Below, piece after piece: positions 29,645-38,525 of a stretch of 64,000 nt of DNA (position 1 is the stretch's first letter; each line of letters begins with the position of its first letter). The notes beneath the pieces are model-generated. The model made no database searches. It was not told the DNA's origin and saw nothing but the letters and a program-made list of their open reading frames with translations. The stretch comes from Mycobacteriales bacterium. Lineage in GTDB: Bacteria; Actinomycetota; Actinomycetes; Mycobacteriales; Mycobacteriaceae. The position numbers and the translations under genes are program-made. The stretch lies in the NCBI GenBank assembly GCA_012842085.1, contig DUTM01000010.1, positions 39,607 to 103,606 of the forward strand, in the 5' to 3' direction.

Positions 29645-29677
29645 TCTGTCGCTACAGACAGCTCTGTCTGCAGACAG
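29645..29677 (-). promoter_or_regulatory. CAGACAG/CTGTCTG repeats in the rplN leader
   Basis: Three blocks CAGACAG (29655-29661), CTGTCTG (29664-29670) and CAGACAG (29671-29677) allow the middle block to pair with either flank. A further TCTGT-CGCT-ACAGA hairpin overlaps the first. The set lies just downstream of the predicted rplN start site, suggesting mutually exclusive RNA structures. Confidence 0.45.
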
Positions 29678-29687
29678 CAACTGTTCA

Positions 29688-29716
29688 AGTATAGAATCTT
29701 GCAGGTAAATCGCCAA
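29688..29716 (-). promoter_or_regulatory. Predicted sigma-A promoter of rplN
   Basis: -35 TTGGCG and -10 TATACT with a 17-base spacer on the minus strand, giving a leader of about 110 bases before L14. This is one of the best promoter matches in the window. Confidence 0.7.
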
Positions 29717-29778
29717 ATTTGGAGAGTTTTTCTGCTAGCGGGAAGTAACTACCGGAGAAGGTGTCCGAAACTGGGCCG

Positions 29779-30495
29779 TTACAGGGTGCTGTCCCATTTT
29801 CCAGACTGCGCAAAGTCCTCTAGGTAGGAGTTGGCGATGCCGTAGCAGATCCCCAAACGGTTCCCGGAAAACTTGTGATATCCGGTAAAAATACCCAAGA
29901 AAGGACCGGTGGGATTTTGGGCCAAAACTACTGAACCGGGAATAACTTTTTGGGTGTCACAGGAAAAGTCGAAGCTAGACACTCCATATTGGTCATCCCG
30001 CACCCCGGTCAGTAAAAGTGGAAGTTTCAGCCAAGTGTTGTCGGTGACCCGGTAGACAACCGTGTTCACAAACGGACGAGCTTGCAGGCCGGTGGGAAGT
30101 GCCTGCGGAGACGGTCCCATTTGCACATTTGAATTGAACTCGATCACCGTCATGAACGATGTTTTGTTGGCATCTTTGGCGACAATCCGCCCAACATGCT
30201 GCACGGTGTCATTGGGGGTAATTATGAAAAGGTCACCGCGCTCCCCACATCCCTCACTGGTGAGTCCATAAACAGTGTTGTTTTTTTCGAATAGATAACC
30301 CGCATTACAGAGCACACCAACTTTTTTCCCGTTCCGCTCGCCGGTAATGCGCCACAGATTAGTGATGGGGGTAATTACTATGCTGTCGGCAGACGTGTTT
30401 GCTGCAGGAGCTGCAGCGGCGGTGGAGCTGGTAGGGGTGATGGCTAAAGCTAGTGCGATTAGGGTCGCGCCGAGTAACTCGACGACTTTTTTCAT
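29779..30495 (-). CDS. Secreted trypsin-fold-like protein lacking the catalytic residues
   Basis: 238-aa exported protein with a signal peptide (KKVVELLGATLIALALAITP, then Ala-rich). The mature part resembles an S1 chymotrypsin-like domain: CNAGYLF...LTSEGC matches the disulfide pair around the catalytic His, and PGSVVL...GPFLGIFTG matches the region after GDSGSP. By eye the His is replaced (EGC instead of GHC) and the Ser region reads IPG rather than GDS, so it is probably a pseudo-protease. Four cysteines could form two disulfides. ATG 30495 has GGGAGA upstream. It sits alone between rpsQ and rplN with its own promoter and a terminator before it. Confidence 0.75.
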   Translation of the reverse strand: MKKVVELLGATLIALALAITPTSSTAAAAPAANTSADSIVITPITNLWRITGERNGKKVGVLCNAGYLFEKNNTVYGLTSEGCGERGDLFIITPNDTVQHVGRIVAKDANKTSFMTVIEFNSNVQMGPSPQALPTGLQARPFVNTVVYRVTDNTWLKLPLLLTGVRDDQYGVSSFDFSCDTQKVIPGSVVLAQNPTGPFLGIFTGYHKFSGNRLGICYGIANSYLEDFAQSGKWDSTL

Positions 30496-30538
30496 TACGG
30501 TTCTCCCAGGGATGAAATTGTAAATCCGGATACTCTCA

Positions 30539-30567
30539 TGAATACCCTGTTCTCTTCCAGAGAGCAA
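30539..30567 (-). promoter_or_regulatory. Predicted promoter of the secreted trypsin-like protein
   Basis: -35 TTGCTC and -10 TATTCA with a 17-base spacer, placing the start about 35 bases upstream of the ATG. It lies just past the rpsQ terminator, consistent with independent transcription. Confidence 0.45.
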
Positions 30568-30606
30568 TAATTTTCTTAAAATTTCAGTTGTCGTGGTTGT
30601 GATAGC

Positions 30607-30640
30607 AAAGTGGCCCCACACCGAAGTGCGGGGCCACTTT
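30607..30640 (-). terminator. Terminator ending the S10 operon
   Basis: Perfect 11-bp stem AAAGTGGCCCC and GGGGCCACTTT with a 12-nt loop, 48 bases past the rpsQ stop. Confidence 0.75.
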
Positions 30641-30688
30641 ATATGCTGTATTAATTCACGAGCTCCGAAAATTTCGGAGAATGACTAT

Positions 30689-30973
30689 TTACTTAGCCTT
30701 CTCGAGAATCTCAACAAGGCGCCAGTGCTTTTGTGCGGACAGCGGACGGGTCTCCATGATCCGTACGCGGTCGCCAACACCAGCGGTGTTGTTTTCATCG
30801 TGAGCCTTGACACGGGAAGTGCGGCGGATGATCTTGCCGTAAAGCGAGTGCTTTACGCGGTCTTCCAGTTCGATGACGATGGTTTTGTCCATCTTGTCGG
30901 ACACTACGTATCCGATGCGAACCTTGCGGCTTGCACGTTCTTTAGTATCGTTTGCCACAGTATTTTCCTTCAT
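30689..30973 (-). CDS. rpsQ: 30S ribosomal protein S17
   Basis: Primary 16S-binding protein, 94 aa, with [20 protein letters not shown] typical of S17. Its ATG overlaps the rpmC stop (TAATG). It is the last gene of the S10 operon here. Confidence 0.97.
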   Translation of the reverse strand: MKENTVANDTKERASRKVRIGYVVSDKMDKTIVIELEDRVKHSLYGKIIRRTSRVKAHDENNTAGVGDRVRIMETRPLSAQKHWRLVEILEKAK

Positions 30974-31203
30974 TACTCGTCACCACCAGGCATGGGGCTC
31001 AGTCCAAGCTCGCGTTCGCGCAGCACCGTGTAGATGCGGGCAATGTCTTTGCGAACGACACCGAGTCGGCGGTTGTTGTCCAGCTGACCAGTAGCGAGTT
31101 GGAAACGGAGGTTGAACAGCTCCTCCTTGTTCTCCCGAAGTTTAGCTTCGAGATCAGCGTTGCTGAGCTCACGCAGCTCAGCGGCAGAAGTTCCGGTTGC
31201 CAT
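30973..31203 (-). CDS. rpmC: 50S ribosomal protein L29
   Basis: Exit-tunnel protein that helps dock trigger factor and SRP. 76 aa, with the [20 protein letters not shown] helix and [12 protein letters not shown]. Its start overlaps the rplP stop (TAATG). Confidence 0.96.
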   Translation of the reverse strand: MATGTSAAELRELSNADLEAKLRENKEELFNLRFQLATGQLDNNRRLGVVRKDIARIYTVLRERELGLSPMPGGDE

Positions 31204-31619
31204 TAGAACTGCTCCTCCCTAGCGACGATACGGGTCTTGATAGGAAGCTTGTGCTGGGCGCGACGCAGAGCCTCGCGGGCAGTAGCTTCGTCCGGGTAGG
31301 AAATCTCGAAGAGAATTCGGCCGGGTTTGACGTTTGCAACCCACCATTCGACAGAACCTTTACCGGAACCCATACGGACTTCGGCAGGCTTCTTGGTGAG
31401 GGGACGATCCGGGAATACGTTGATCCAGACCTTACCGCCACGCTTGATGTGTCGGTTGATTGCAATACGGGCAGCCTCGATCTGACGGTTGGTGAGGTAG
31501 CACGGCTCCAATGCCTGGACTCCCCACTCGCCGAAGACGACACGGTTGCCGCCCTTGGACATACCGCCACGACGCGGGTGGTGCTGCTTACGGTATTTCA
31601 CGCGACGAGGGATAAGCAT
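31203..31619 (-). CDS. rplP: 50S ribosomal protein L16
   Basis: A-site tRNA and peptidyl-transferase-centre protein, 138 aa. It starts [15 protein letters not shown] and contains [16 protein letters not shown]. It lies 3 bp after rpsC. Confidence 0.97.
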   Translation of the reverse strand: MLIPRRVKYRKQHHPRRGGMSKGGNRVVFGEWGVQALEPCYLTNRQIEAARIAINRHIKRGGKVWINVFPDRPLTKKPAEVRMGSGKGSVEWWVANVKPGRILFEISYPDEATAREALRRAQHKLPIKTRIVAREEQF

Positions 31620-31622
31620 GTG

Positions 31623-32390
31623 TTATGCCTCCTTCTTCTGCTCGTTTGCGGCAGCGCGTGGAGCGCGGGGACGTCCACCACGGCGTCCACCACGACGAGG
31701 ACGTCCGCCGCGACGTCCGGCACGATCACGGCCGGGGACGACGACGTCGGCCTCGCGGCGACCACCAACGATGTCACCCTTGTAGATCCACACCTTGACG
31801 CCGATGCGTCCGAAAGTAGTGTGGGCTTCAAAGGTGCCGTAGTCGATGTCGGCACGCAGGGTGTGCAATGGCACACGGCCTTCGTGGTAGCGCTCGGAGC
31901 GAGACATTTCCGCACCGCCCAGGCGACCAGAGCAAACAATCTTGACGCCCTGTACCTGCGGCTGACGCAGTGCAGACTGCATAGCTTTACGCATTGCACG
32001 GCGGAAAGCCACGCGGTTGGCAAGCTGCTCAGCGATGGACTGGGCAACGAGCTGTGCGTCTGCATCAATGTTCTTGACTTCCAGGATGTTCAGCTGAACT
32101 TGCTTGGAAGTGAGCTTCTCCAACTCGCCACGGATGCGTTCGGCTTCCGAGCCGCGACGTCCGATAGCAATACCAGGACGAGCGGTGTGGATGTCGACAC
32201 GCACGCGGTCGCGAGTGCGCTCAATATGGATGGAGGAAAGACCAGCGCGTTCCAGTTCTTTCGTCAGGAACTCGCGAATCTTAATATCTTCAGCGACGTA
32301 ATCTGCGTACTGCTTGTCGGCGTACCAGTGCGACTTCCAGTCGGCGGTAATGCCCAGGCGGAAGCCCACGGGGTGAATTTTCTGACCCAC
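31623..32390 (-). CDS. rpsC: 30S ribosomal protein S3
   Basis: mRNA-entry helicase protein with a KH domain. 255 aa, starting with GTG at 32390 ([14 protein letters not shown]) that overlaps the rplV stop (TAGTG). The C-terminal ~40 residues are an Arg/Gly-rich tail ([10 protein letters not shown]) likely to contact RNA. Confidence 0.97.
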   Translation of the reverse strand: MGQKIHPVGFRLGITADWKSHWYADKQYADYVAEDIKIREFLTKELERAGLSSIHIERTRDRVRVDIHTARPGIAIGRRGSEAERIRGELEKLTSKQVQLNILEVKNIDADAQLVAQSIAEQLANRVAFRRAMRKAMQSALRQPQVQGVKIVCSGRLGGAEMSRSERYHEGRVPLHTLRADIDYGTFEAHTTFGRIGVKVWIYKGDIVGGRREADVVVPGRDRAGRRGGRPRRGGRRGGRPRAPRAAANEQKKEA

Positions 32391-32785
32391 TAGCGAGCAC
32401 TTCCCTTCTGGTTATTGCGGTCTTGCGCGGAACGCGGTGCGACCTCGATGGTGATGTGGCTGGTGCGCTTCCGAATCTGGAATGCACGGCCTTGTGCGCG
32501 CGGCTGGAAACGACGCATCGTCGGGCCTTCGTTCGCATATGCGGCGGAGACGACGAGGTTGGACGTATCCATGTTGAAGTTGTTCTCAGCGTTTGCAACT
32601 GCAGAGTTGAGAACCTTAGCTACCGGCTCAGCTGCGCTCTGCGGAGCGAACCGCAGGATCGACACAGCTTCGTCGACAGACTTTCCGCGAATAAGGTCGA
32701 TCACGCGACGTGCCTTGAAGGGCGCTACGCGAACAAACTTGGCGGTAGCGCTGGCGCTGGTCCGCTCGTTGTTTTCGTTACTCAT
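32390..32785 (-). CDS. rplV: 50S ribosomal protein L22
   Basis: Exit-tunnel constriction protein, 131 aa. Conserved [17 protein letters not shown] and the [13 protein letters not shown] beta-hairpin are present. It overlaps rpsS by 4 bases (ATGA). Confidence 0.97.
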   Translation of the reverse strand: MSNENNERTSASATAKFVRVAPFKARRVIDLIRGKSVDEAVSILRFAPQSAAEPVAKVLNSAVANAENNFNMDTSNLVVSAAYANEGPTMRRFQPRAQGRAFQIRKRTSHITIEVAPRSAQDRNNQKGSAR

Positions 32786-33063
32786 GCACGCGTTCCCTTC
32801 TGATCAGACTTGCTGTGACCTCGGAAAGTGCGGGTAGGTGCAAACTCACCGAGTTTGTGGCCCACCATGGAGTCGGTAACAAACACGGGAACGTGCTTGC
32901 GTCCGTCATGCACCGCGAAGGTGTGATCGATGAAGTCAGGCAGGATCGTGGAGCGACGGCTCCAGGTCTTAATGACCTGCTTGGTGCCCTTTTCGTTTTG
33001 TTCGTCCACCTTTGCAAGGAGGTGCTCGTCAACGAATGGGCCTTTCTTTAGGCTGCGAGGCAT
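32782..33063 (-). CDS. rpsS: 30S ribosomal protein S19
   Basis: Head protein contacting S13 and A-site tRNA, 93 aa, starting [16 protein letters not shown]. It lies 16 bp after rplB. Confidence 0.97.
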   Translation of the reverse strand: MPRSLKKGPFVDEHLLAKVDEQNEKGTKQVIKTWSRRSTILPDFIDHTFAVHDGRKHVPVFVTDSMVGHKLGEFAPTRTFRGHSKSDQKGTRA

Positions 33064-33079
33064 ATTTCATTCCCTCCTT

Positions 33080-33922
33080 TTAGCGTTTCTTACTCTTACC
33101 AGAGCGACGACGGCGCATGATGAGCTTGTCGCTAGGACGATTAGGTTTACGGGTGCGCTGTTCGAGCTGACCCCACGGGCTAACCGGGTGACGTCCACCA
33201 GAGGTACGTCCCTCGCCACCACCATGCGGGTGGTCGATCGGGTTCATGGCGACACCGCGTACGCTCGGGCGAACGCCCTTCCAGCGCATACGGCCGGCTT
33301 TACCCCAGTTGATGTTGATCCACTCAGCGTTTCCGACTTCACCGATGGAAGCGCGGCAGCGTACGTCGACGCGGCGGATTTCGCCGGACGGCATACGGAG
33401 GGCAGCATAGCTACCTTCACGGCCGAGCAGCTGCACAGCAGCGCCTGCAGAACGTGCCAGCTTGGCTCCACCGCCGGGCTTGAGTTCCACACAGTTAAGG
33501 GTGGTACCAACCGGGATGTTGCGCAGCGGCAGGTTGTTGCCGGGCTTAATGTCAGCATTGGGACCGGACTCTACAAAGTCGCCCTGCTTGAGGTTCTTGG
33601 GTGCTACGATGTAGCGCTTTTCGCCATCGACGTAATGCAGAAGTGCGATGTTGGCACTGCGGTTCGGGTCGTACTCAATATGTGCGACCTTGGCCTTAAT
33701 GCCATCTTTGTCGACACGACGGAAGTCGATGACACGGTACTGGCGTTTGTGTCCGCCACCCTTATGACGAGTGGTGATACGTCCGTGGACGTTACGGCCA
33801 CCAGTCTTAGACAGTGGGCGGACCAAAGACTTTTCAGGGTTGGAGCGAGTGAGTTCGTTGAACTCCGATACGCTCGACCCGCGACGACCGGCGGTCGTCG
33901 GCTTGTACTTACGAATAGCCAT
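33080..33922 (-). CDS. rplB: 50S ribosomal protein L2
   Basis: Peptidyl-transferase-centre protein, 280 aa. The conserved [20 protein letters not shown] segment, containing the functionally important His, is intact. Its start overlaps the rplW stop (TAATG). Confidence 0.98.
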   Translation of the reverse strand: MAIRKYKPTTAGRRGSSVSEFNELTRSNPEKSLVRPLSKTGGRNVHGRITTRHKGGGHKRQYRVIDFRRVDKDGIKAKVAHIEYDPNRSANIALLHYVDGEKRYIVAPKNLKQGDFVESGPNADIKPGNNLPLRNIPVGTTLNCVELKPGGGAKLARSAGAAVQLLGREGSYAALRMPSGEIRRVDVRCRASIGEVGNAEWININWGKAGRMRWKGVRPSVRGVAMNPIDHPHGGGEGRTSGGRHPVSPWGQLEQRTRKPNRPSDKLIMRRRRSGKSKKR

Positions 33923-34227
33923 TAGGAAGCCGCTCCTCCGAAGATCTCGATGGGCTCGCTACCCTCGGCGAGGGTAACAATGGCACGCTTGGTGTTCTTG
34001 CGACGGCCGTAGCCGAGACGGGAACGCTTGCGCTTGCCCTGACGATTGGCGGTGTTGACGCTAGCAACCTTGACTCCGAAGATCTGCTCGACGGCGATCT
34101 TAATCTGGGTCTTATTGGCTTCCGGAGCAACGGTAAACGTGTAGGTGTTCTGCTCCATGAGGCCGTAGGACTTCTCAGAAACTACGGGAGCGAGGATGAT
34201 GCTGCGAGGATCTGTGATCTTGTTCAC
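33922..34227 (-). CDS. rplW: 50S ribosomal protein L23
   Basis: Exit-tunnel dock for trigger factor and SRP, 101 aa, containing the L23 core [18 protein letters not shown]. It overlaps rplD by 4 bases (ATGA or GTGA type). Confidence 0.97.
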   Translation of the reverse strand: MNKITDPRSIILAPVVSEKSYGLMEQNTYTFTVAPEANKTQIKIAVEQIFGVKVASVNTANRQGKRKRSRLGYGRRKNTKRAIVTLAEGSEPIEIFGGAAS

Positions 34228-34874
34228 TTGGTCTCCTCCTTCTTGCCCTGTTTGGCGGTTACGAAGGCATCCAGTGCTTCCACAGTGAACACCACATCTT
34301 CGGCGTACAGCACGTCATAGGTGTTGAGCTGGTCAGCCGTAATGGGGTGGACGTAGTTCAGGTTGGCCACAGATTTCCAAGCGGCAATGTCTTCGCGTCC
34401 GAGGACGAGCAAGAACTTGCCACGCTCGCTGAGGCTTTCCAGGAACTGGCGGGCTGCCTTGGTGGAAGGAGTCTGACCTTCGACGACCTCGGTGACCACG
34501 AAGATGCGGTCGTTGCGGAGTCGGTCGGTGAGGGCTCCAGCCAGAGCGGCGGCCTTCATCTTTTTAGGAACCTGCTTTGAGTAGTCACGAGGGGTAGGCC
34601 CGAATACGGTGCCACCACCAGCGAACTGCGGTGCCCGGATAGATCCCTGACGGGCACGGCCGGTTCCCTTCTGACGCCACGGTTTCTTACCACCGCCGCG
34701 GACCATGCCGCGGGTCTTGGTGGAGTGAGTTCCCTGGCGGGCTGCTGCCTGCTGGGCGACTACAACCTGATGCATAACGGAGATGTTCGGTTCCCGGTCG
34801 AAAATTTCGGAGGGGAGGTCGACACTGCCGTCAGTGGCACCGGCGGGGGTGCGGACATCAAGCTTGAGTGCCAT
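34224..34874 (-). CDS. rplD: 50S ribosomal protein L4
   Basis: Exit-tunnel protein and, in other bacteria, regulator of the S10 operon. 216 aa, with the tunnel-loop region [19 protein letters not shown] typical of macrolide-sensitive L4. It lies 2 bp after rplC. Confidence 0.97.
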   Translation of the reverse strand: MALKLDVRTPAGATDGSVDLPSEIFDREPNISVMHQVVVAQQAAARQGTHSTKTRGMVRGGGKKPWRQKGTGRARQGSIRAPQFAGGGTVFGPTPRDYSKQVPKKMKAAALAGALTDRLRNDRIFVVTEVVEGQTPSTKAARQFLESLSERGKFLLVLGREDIAAWKSVANLNYVHPITADQLNTYDVLYAEDVVFTVEALDAFVTAKQGKKEETK

Positions 34875-34876
34875 GT

Positions 34877-35536
34877 TTACGCACCACCTTTCGTTGCGCT
34901 CTTGACCATGACCAGGCTTCCTTTAGCTCCCGGGATTGCACCCTTGATGAGCAGGAGGCCAGATTCGTTGTCTACTTTTTGGATGACGAGGTTTTCGGCA
35001 GTAATGCGCTCATTGCCCATACGTCCAGCCATACGCATACCCTTGAAAACACGACCCGGGGTGCTGCAAGCACCGATCGCGCCAGGGCGGCGGTGGACAG
35101 CCTGGGTACCGTGTGCGGCACCCTGGCCTGCGAAGCCGTGACGCTTCATGACACCGGCGTAACCTTTACCCTTAGAGGTTCCGGTGACGTCAACGTGTGC
35201 GCCAGCTTCGAAAATATCGGCGGTGAGTTCTTGGCCCACCTCGTAGTTTGCGGCCGCATCGGCATCCTTAAGACGGATTTCTACGATGTGGCGACGGGGC
35301 GTCACGCCTGCTTTTGCAAAGTGACCAGCCAGAGGCTTGGTAACTTTGCGCGGGTCGATGGCGCCGAATGCTATCTGGACGGCGTTATAACCGTCGGTTT
35401 CTTCGGTGCGAACCTGGGTGACGACACAAGGCCCAGCCTTGACGACAGTAACGGGTACAACCCGGTTTTCGTCGTCGAAGATCTGAGTCATGCCGAGCTT
35501 ATTGCCCAGGATGCCCTTGATCTCGGTATTACTCAT
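34877..35536 (-). CDS. rplC: 50S ribosomal protein L3
   Basis: Early-assembly protein near the peptidyl-transferase centre, 219 aa. ATG 35536 ([20 protein letters not shown]) follows GGAG at 11 bases. A GTG at 35572 overlapping the rpsJ stop would add 12 residues and is less likely. Confidence 0.95.
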   Translation of the reverse strand: MSNTEIKGILGNKLGMTQIFDDENRVVPVTVVKAGPCVVTQVRTEETDGYNAVQIAFGAIDPRKVTKPLAGHFAKAGVTPRRHIVEIRLKDADAAANYEVGQELTADIFEAGAHVDVTGTSKGKGYAGVMKRHGFAGQGAAHGTQAVHRRPGAIGACSTPGRVFKGMRMAGRMGNERITAENLVIQKVDNESGLLLIKGAIPGAKGSLVMVKSATKGGA

Positions 35537-35571
35537 TGGTTTCTCTGCTCCGATGCCGTTGTCCAAGCTCA

Positions 35572-35877
35572 CTACTGAATATTGACGTCGACACTAGCCG
35601 GAAGGTCGATACGCATAAGGGCATCGACAGTCTTGGGCGTCGGGTCGAGAATATCGATAAGGCGCTTATGGGTGCGCATTTCGAAGTGCTCGCGTGAGTC
35701 CTTGTACTTGTGGGGCGAGCGGATAACGCAGTATACGTTCTTCTCGGTAGGCAGCGGCACTGGGCCGACCACACTGGCGCCGGTACGGGTAACCGTTTCG
35801 ACGATCTTGCGTGCAGAAGCATCGATTGCTTCGTGGTCATAGGCCTTTAGCCGGATGCGGATCTTTTGTCCCGCCAC
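35572..35877 (-). CDS. rpsJ: 30S ribosomal protein S10
   Basis: Head protein and transcription antitermination factor (NusE), 101 aa. GTG 35877 (product [19 protein letters not shown]) follows GAGGAAAG. It is the first gene of an operon running to rpsQ. Confidence 0.97.
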
Positions 35878-36237
35878 GCTTTCCTCTTCCTTCACCCACA
35901 TAATGTGGGTCTGTCTTGCTCGGTAAGTCACCGGCAGGTGGCTTAATTCTTTGTGTCTTTCGGTGATCGTCAGGCAGACCGATGACACCAAGTATTCGGA
36001 AGTACCGCGGGGGTATATTCCGTATCCGCTGTTCATCTGTCACGCCGTCGGTCCACGCGCTCGGGCGTGTCGCCCGATCACCTTTCCCGATGTGCCCTTT
36101 ATTTAGTGGTTTTTCTAGATAATTCCTAGTGCCAAACACACTTCAGAACACATCACTTGCGTGCTCGCTCTACCAGCGCTTTCCTAGCCATCGTGAGATT
36201 GTGGCCGGAGGGAATGCCCTGTTAAAGCAACTTGAAT
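35878..36237 (-). promoter_or_regulatory. Structured 5' leader of the S10 operon
   Basis: About 350 noncoding bases between the predicted promoter and rpsJ. Perfect hairpins are ACCCACA-TAA-TGTGGGT (35894-35910), immediately upstream of the ribosome site, and TCGGGCG-TGT-CGCCCGA (36061-36077). Long leaders in S10 operons elsewhere mediate L4 feedback; that role is only inferred here. I see no gene in 35878-36441. Confidence 0.5.
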
Positions 36238-36266
36238 AGTATGCATCAAACCCAAGTTAAATGCAA
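36238..36266 (-). promoter_or_regulatory. Predicted S10 operon promoter
   Basis: -35 TTGCAT and -10 CATACT with a 17-base spacer on the minus strand. It lies within the gap between rpsJ and the divergent Asp23 operon. Confidence 0.55.
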
Positions 36267-36441
36267 AATGAGTGCGTAGATCACACCTGCACGCTAATGT
36301 TGAAACCGAGATCAACTAATGTTTTTGAAGTTTAAAAGCCTGCGAAAATATCAACAAAAGTAGTTCTCGCACCTGCCAATTGGCCACATATCTTCATAAC
36401 GACAGTCAATATCGCGCTATTCAGTCTTGAAAGGACTACTC

Positions 36442-36864
36442 ATGAGCGAAAAAGAAATCGAGAAATCAGAAATCGATCCCACGGACCGCGGCCAAACCAT
36501 CATTGCTGATGTGGTGGTCTCCAAAATAGCTGGTATTGCTGCCCGCCAGGTTCCTGGTGTACATGACCTTGGACAAGGTACTGCCCGCATGATGGGTGCT
36601 ATCCGCGAGCGTATCCCGGGCACCGGCGCTGATGTGCAGCAGGGCGTCGCTGTAGAGGTTGGAGAAACTGAGGCAGCCATAGATATTGTTATTGTCGCCG
36701 AGTACGGTGTCGCCATTCATCAGTTGGCTGATGCGATTCGCAAGAACATTATCGACGCCGTTGAAGGTATGACTGGTCTTTCCGTGACCGAAGTCAACAT
36801 TAACGTTGTAGACATTCACCTTCCAGAACAAGAAGACGAAGAAGAGGAATCCCGGGTCCACTAG
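36442..36864 (+). CDS. Asp23/Gls24-family envelope stress protein
   Basis: 140-aa Asp23-domain protein (IIADVVVSKIAGIAARQVPGV and A-V-E-V-G-E-T-E-A-A-I-D-I-V-I). In Firmicutes such proteins are held at the membrane by AmaP and respond to alkaline or envelope stress. ATG 36442 has AAAGGA 7 bases upstream. It is the first gene of a six-gene plus-strand operon opposed to the ribosomal genes. The C-terminus is acidic. Confidence 0.9.
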   Translation: MSEKEIEKSEIDPTDRGQTIIADVVVSKIAGIAARQVPGVHDLGQGTARMMGAIRERIPGTGADVQQGVAVEVGETEAAIDIVIVAEYGVAIHQLADAIRKNIIDAVEGMTGLSVTEVNINVVDIHLPEQEDEEEESRVH

Positions 36865-36909
36865 TTCACTAGCTAACGGATCTGTTCCTAACCACATCTG
36901 AAGGTGCTC

Positions 36910-37275
36910 ATGTCTCACACTTCCTATGATTTTGACACTGCTCAAGTTCCGGCACTGGCTGAACTTGTGACGCGTGTTCCAGGAGTTGCACACCTCGACG
37001 GAGGACGATTTGGGCAATTTTCCACTTATCTTCCTAACGAACTGGTGCAGGGAGTGTCTTTCGATGCACAGGAATCACGGCTCAAGATAGCGATTGCTAT
37101 CTACTGGCCGCATCCTCCTCATGCTGTTGCAGCAGCGGTGCGTGCCGCAGCTGCAACCGTCGTTCCTGTCCCCATCGATATCTACGTCAACGATATGCTG
37201 CTACCAGAAGCCAAGGACACTGCGTTACCAACTCCTGCACCCCAGCCACAACTCACAAAACCTAAGGAGAATTAA
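36910..37275 (+). CDS. Divergent Asp23-like protein
   Basis: About 121 aa from ATG 36910, with GAAGG upstream. LVTRVPGVAHLDGG, then a beta-strand pattern (LKIAIAIYWPHPPHAVAAAV) and VPVPIDIYVNDM, parallel the Asp23 fold of its neighbours, though divergent. No signal peptide or membrane segment. Its stop overlaps the next start (TAATG). Function is inferred only from the operon. Confidence 0.7.
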   Translation: MSHTSYDFDTAQVPALAELVTRVPGVAHLDGGRFGQFSTYLPNELVQGVSFDAQESRLKIAIAIYWPHPPHAVAAAVRAAAATVVPVPIDIYVNDMLLPEAKDTALPTPAPQPQLTKPKEN

Positions 37276-37454
37276 TGTCCATGACGTTCTACGGCATCCT
37301 GGTGGGGCTGCTTTTGGCCATCGCCGCCGCAGTCGGTGGATTTGGCGCTTTTTTGGGCGCCGTTCTACTCGGCCTGATCGGTGGGCTTATTGGGGCTCAA
37401 CTGGATGGAAAAATTGATATTCGCAATATCGGGAATACCCGCGGGCGGGGATAA
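37275..37454 (+). CDS. Small hydrophobic DUF2273-type membrane protein
   Basis: 59-aa protein with two close hydrophobic segments separated by Gly (FYGILVGLLLAIAAAVGGFG and AVLLGLIGGLIGAQLDG). Small DUF2273 proteins accompany Asp23 genes in Gram-positive bacteria, and the size and position fit. It starts at ATG 37275, overlapping the previous stop, and its own stop overlaps the following ATG at 37454 (both TAATG). CTAAGGAG precedes the start. Confidence 0.8.
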   Translation: MSMTFYGILVGLLLAIAAAVGGFGAFLGAVLLGLIGGLIGAQLDGKIDIRNIGNTRGRG

Positions 37455-37972
37455 TGACTTCATCAAATCCTAAGTCTCAAACGCACCAGGATCGGGCTGT
37501 ACCCCAAGAGATGGGCGCGGCTGGAGGGCTGCATGTTGATCCAGCGGTGGCGAACGTCATCATTCGGGAAGCTGCTTTAAGCGTCCCGGGATGCATCGAA
37601 CACGCCGTTGGGATGGGGCACCTCACTGGTAAAACCCTTCCCCAAGCAGACCTCACTATGGATGGTCCCTATGTAGCAGCAGAAGCTCATATCGCTGTTA
37701 GTTGGCCTTCCCCAGTGGCGGAAGTGGCACGCACGGTGCGCGACACTATCCGTACCCACCTGGAGATTTTCTTGGAAGCCAAGGTGACGGAAGTCGATGT
37801 GTTTGTTGATGACGTCACCTGCTCCCCTGCTCCCGGCTCTAAGGCACGTCCCGATCGCGTAACTTTTGAAGAACTTGCCAATTTCGATCCCACCCCTGCT
37901 GCGCTGACTAAAAACCCAAAGGAGCAGGAAAAAGTTACTACCGAGGAGGAGAGCGATAACAGTGAAGAATGA
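37454..37972 (+). CDS. Second Asp23-family protein
   Basis: 172 aa. The Asp23 pattern is visible (VANVIIREAALSVPGCIEHA, then VTEVDVFVDDVTC). The N-terminus is polar and the C-terminus acidic, so it is cytoplasmic, probably part of a membrane-associated Asp23 layer. It overlaps the next gene by 11 bases. Confidence 0.8.
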   Translation: MTSSNPKSQTHQDRAVPQEMGAAGGLHVDPAVANVIIREAALSVPGCIEHAVGMGHLTGKTLPQADLTMDGPYVAAEAHIAVSWPSPVAEVARTVRDTIRTHLEIFLEAKVTEVDVFVDDVTCSPAPGSKARPDRVTFEELANFDPTPAALTKNPKEQEKVTTEEESDNSEE

Positions 37973-38525
37973 AACAGTTGATGCTACCGCCACTGCGAAG
38001 CCTCCTCGCGGAAAACCTGCTGTTTTTGGCGCCATTATTTTTCTAACACTTGTCTTGGCGGCTATTGCGGCTGTCGCAATTCATGACATTTTGGTGTCGT
38101 TGGACCAAGTCGGAGAACCGATGTGGTTTGGATGGGTTGCCGAAAGAGCTGCTGAGCCGAGCCCCGCACCGTGGTTGCTTGCCGTGTTTATTGTGGTCGC
38201 AATAATTGGTGTGATTCTGCTTATCCAAGTAGTGCTCCCCGCCCCCAAAACGCATGTGGCTTTACGCAGCAACTCTGCGTCCGTATGGATGCGTCATGTT
38301 GACGTGTGTCGCATGTCCACCAATGCTGCTTTGCAGGTGTATGGGGTGACCAGAGCACAAACCACATTCAACGGTAAGAAGGCTGTGGTGAATATCGACA
38401 CTGCCGGACCTGCCTCGCAGGCTGTAGTAGATAACGTGCAGAGTGCGGTGTCAAACGTTCTCGAGTATGTCGATACTCCCATCACCTTGACTGTCCGTCC
38501 CGTTAATAAGAGAGGTGAAGATTAA
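37962..38525 (+). CDS. Two-helix membrane protein of the Asp23 operon, DUF6286-like
   Basis: 187 aa starting with GTG 37962, GAGGAG upstream. Transmembrane helices lie at about residues 22-42 and 70-92. The C-terminal cytoplasmic part (ALQVYGVTRAQTTFNGKKAV, then D-T-P-I-T-L-T-V-R-P) matches the pattern of actinobacterial DUF6286 proteins found beside Asp23 genes. Likely a membrane anchor. Confidence 0.7.
   Translation: MKNETVDATATAKPPRGKPAVFGAIIFLTLVLAAIAAVAIHDILVSLDQVGEPMWFGWVAERAAEPSPAPWLLAVFIVVAIIGVILLIQVVLPAPKTHVALRSNSASVWMRHVDVCRMSTNAALQVYGVTRAQTTFNGKKAVVNIDTAGPASQAVVDNVQSAVSNVLEYVDTPITLTVRPVNKRGED

Noticed and set aside
31197..32393. 398-codon plus-strand frame opposite rplP, rpsC
   Set aside because: Covers conserved ribosomal genes on the other strand; Thr/Val-rich artefact.
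35837..36139. 100-codon minus-strand frame in the S10 leader
   Set aside because: Overlaps rpsJ start in another frame, no ribosome site, unusual composition; leader RNA is more likely.
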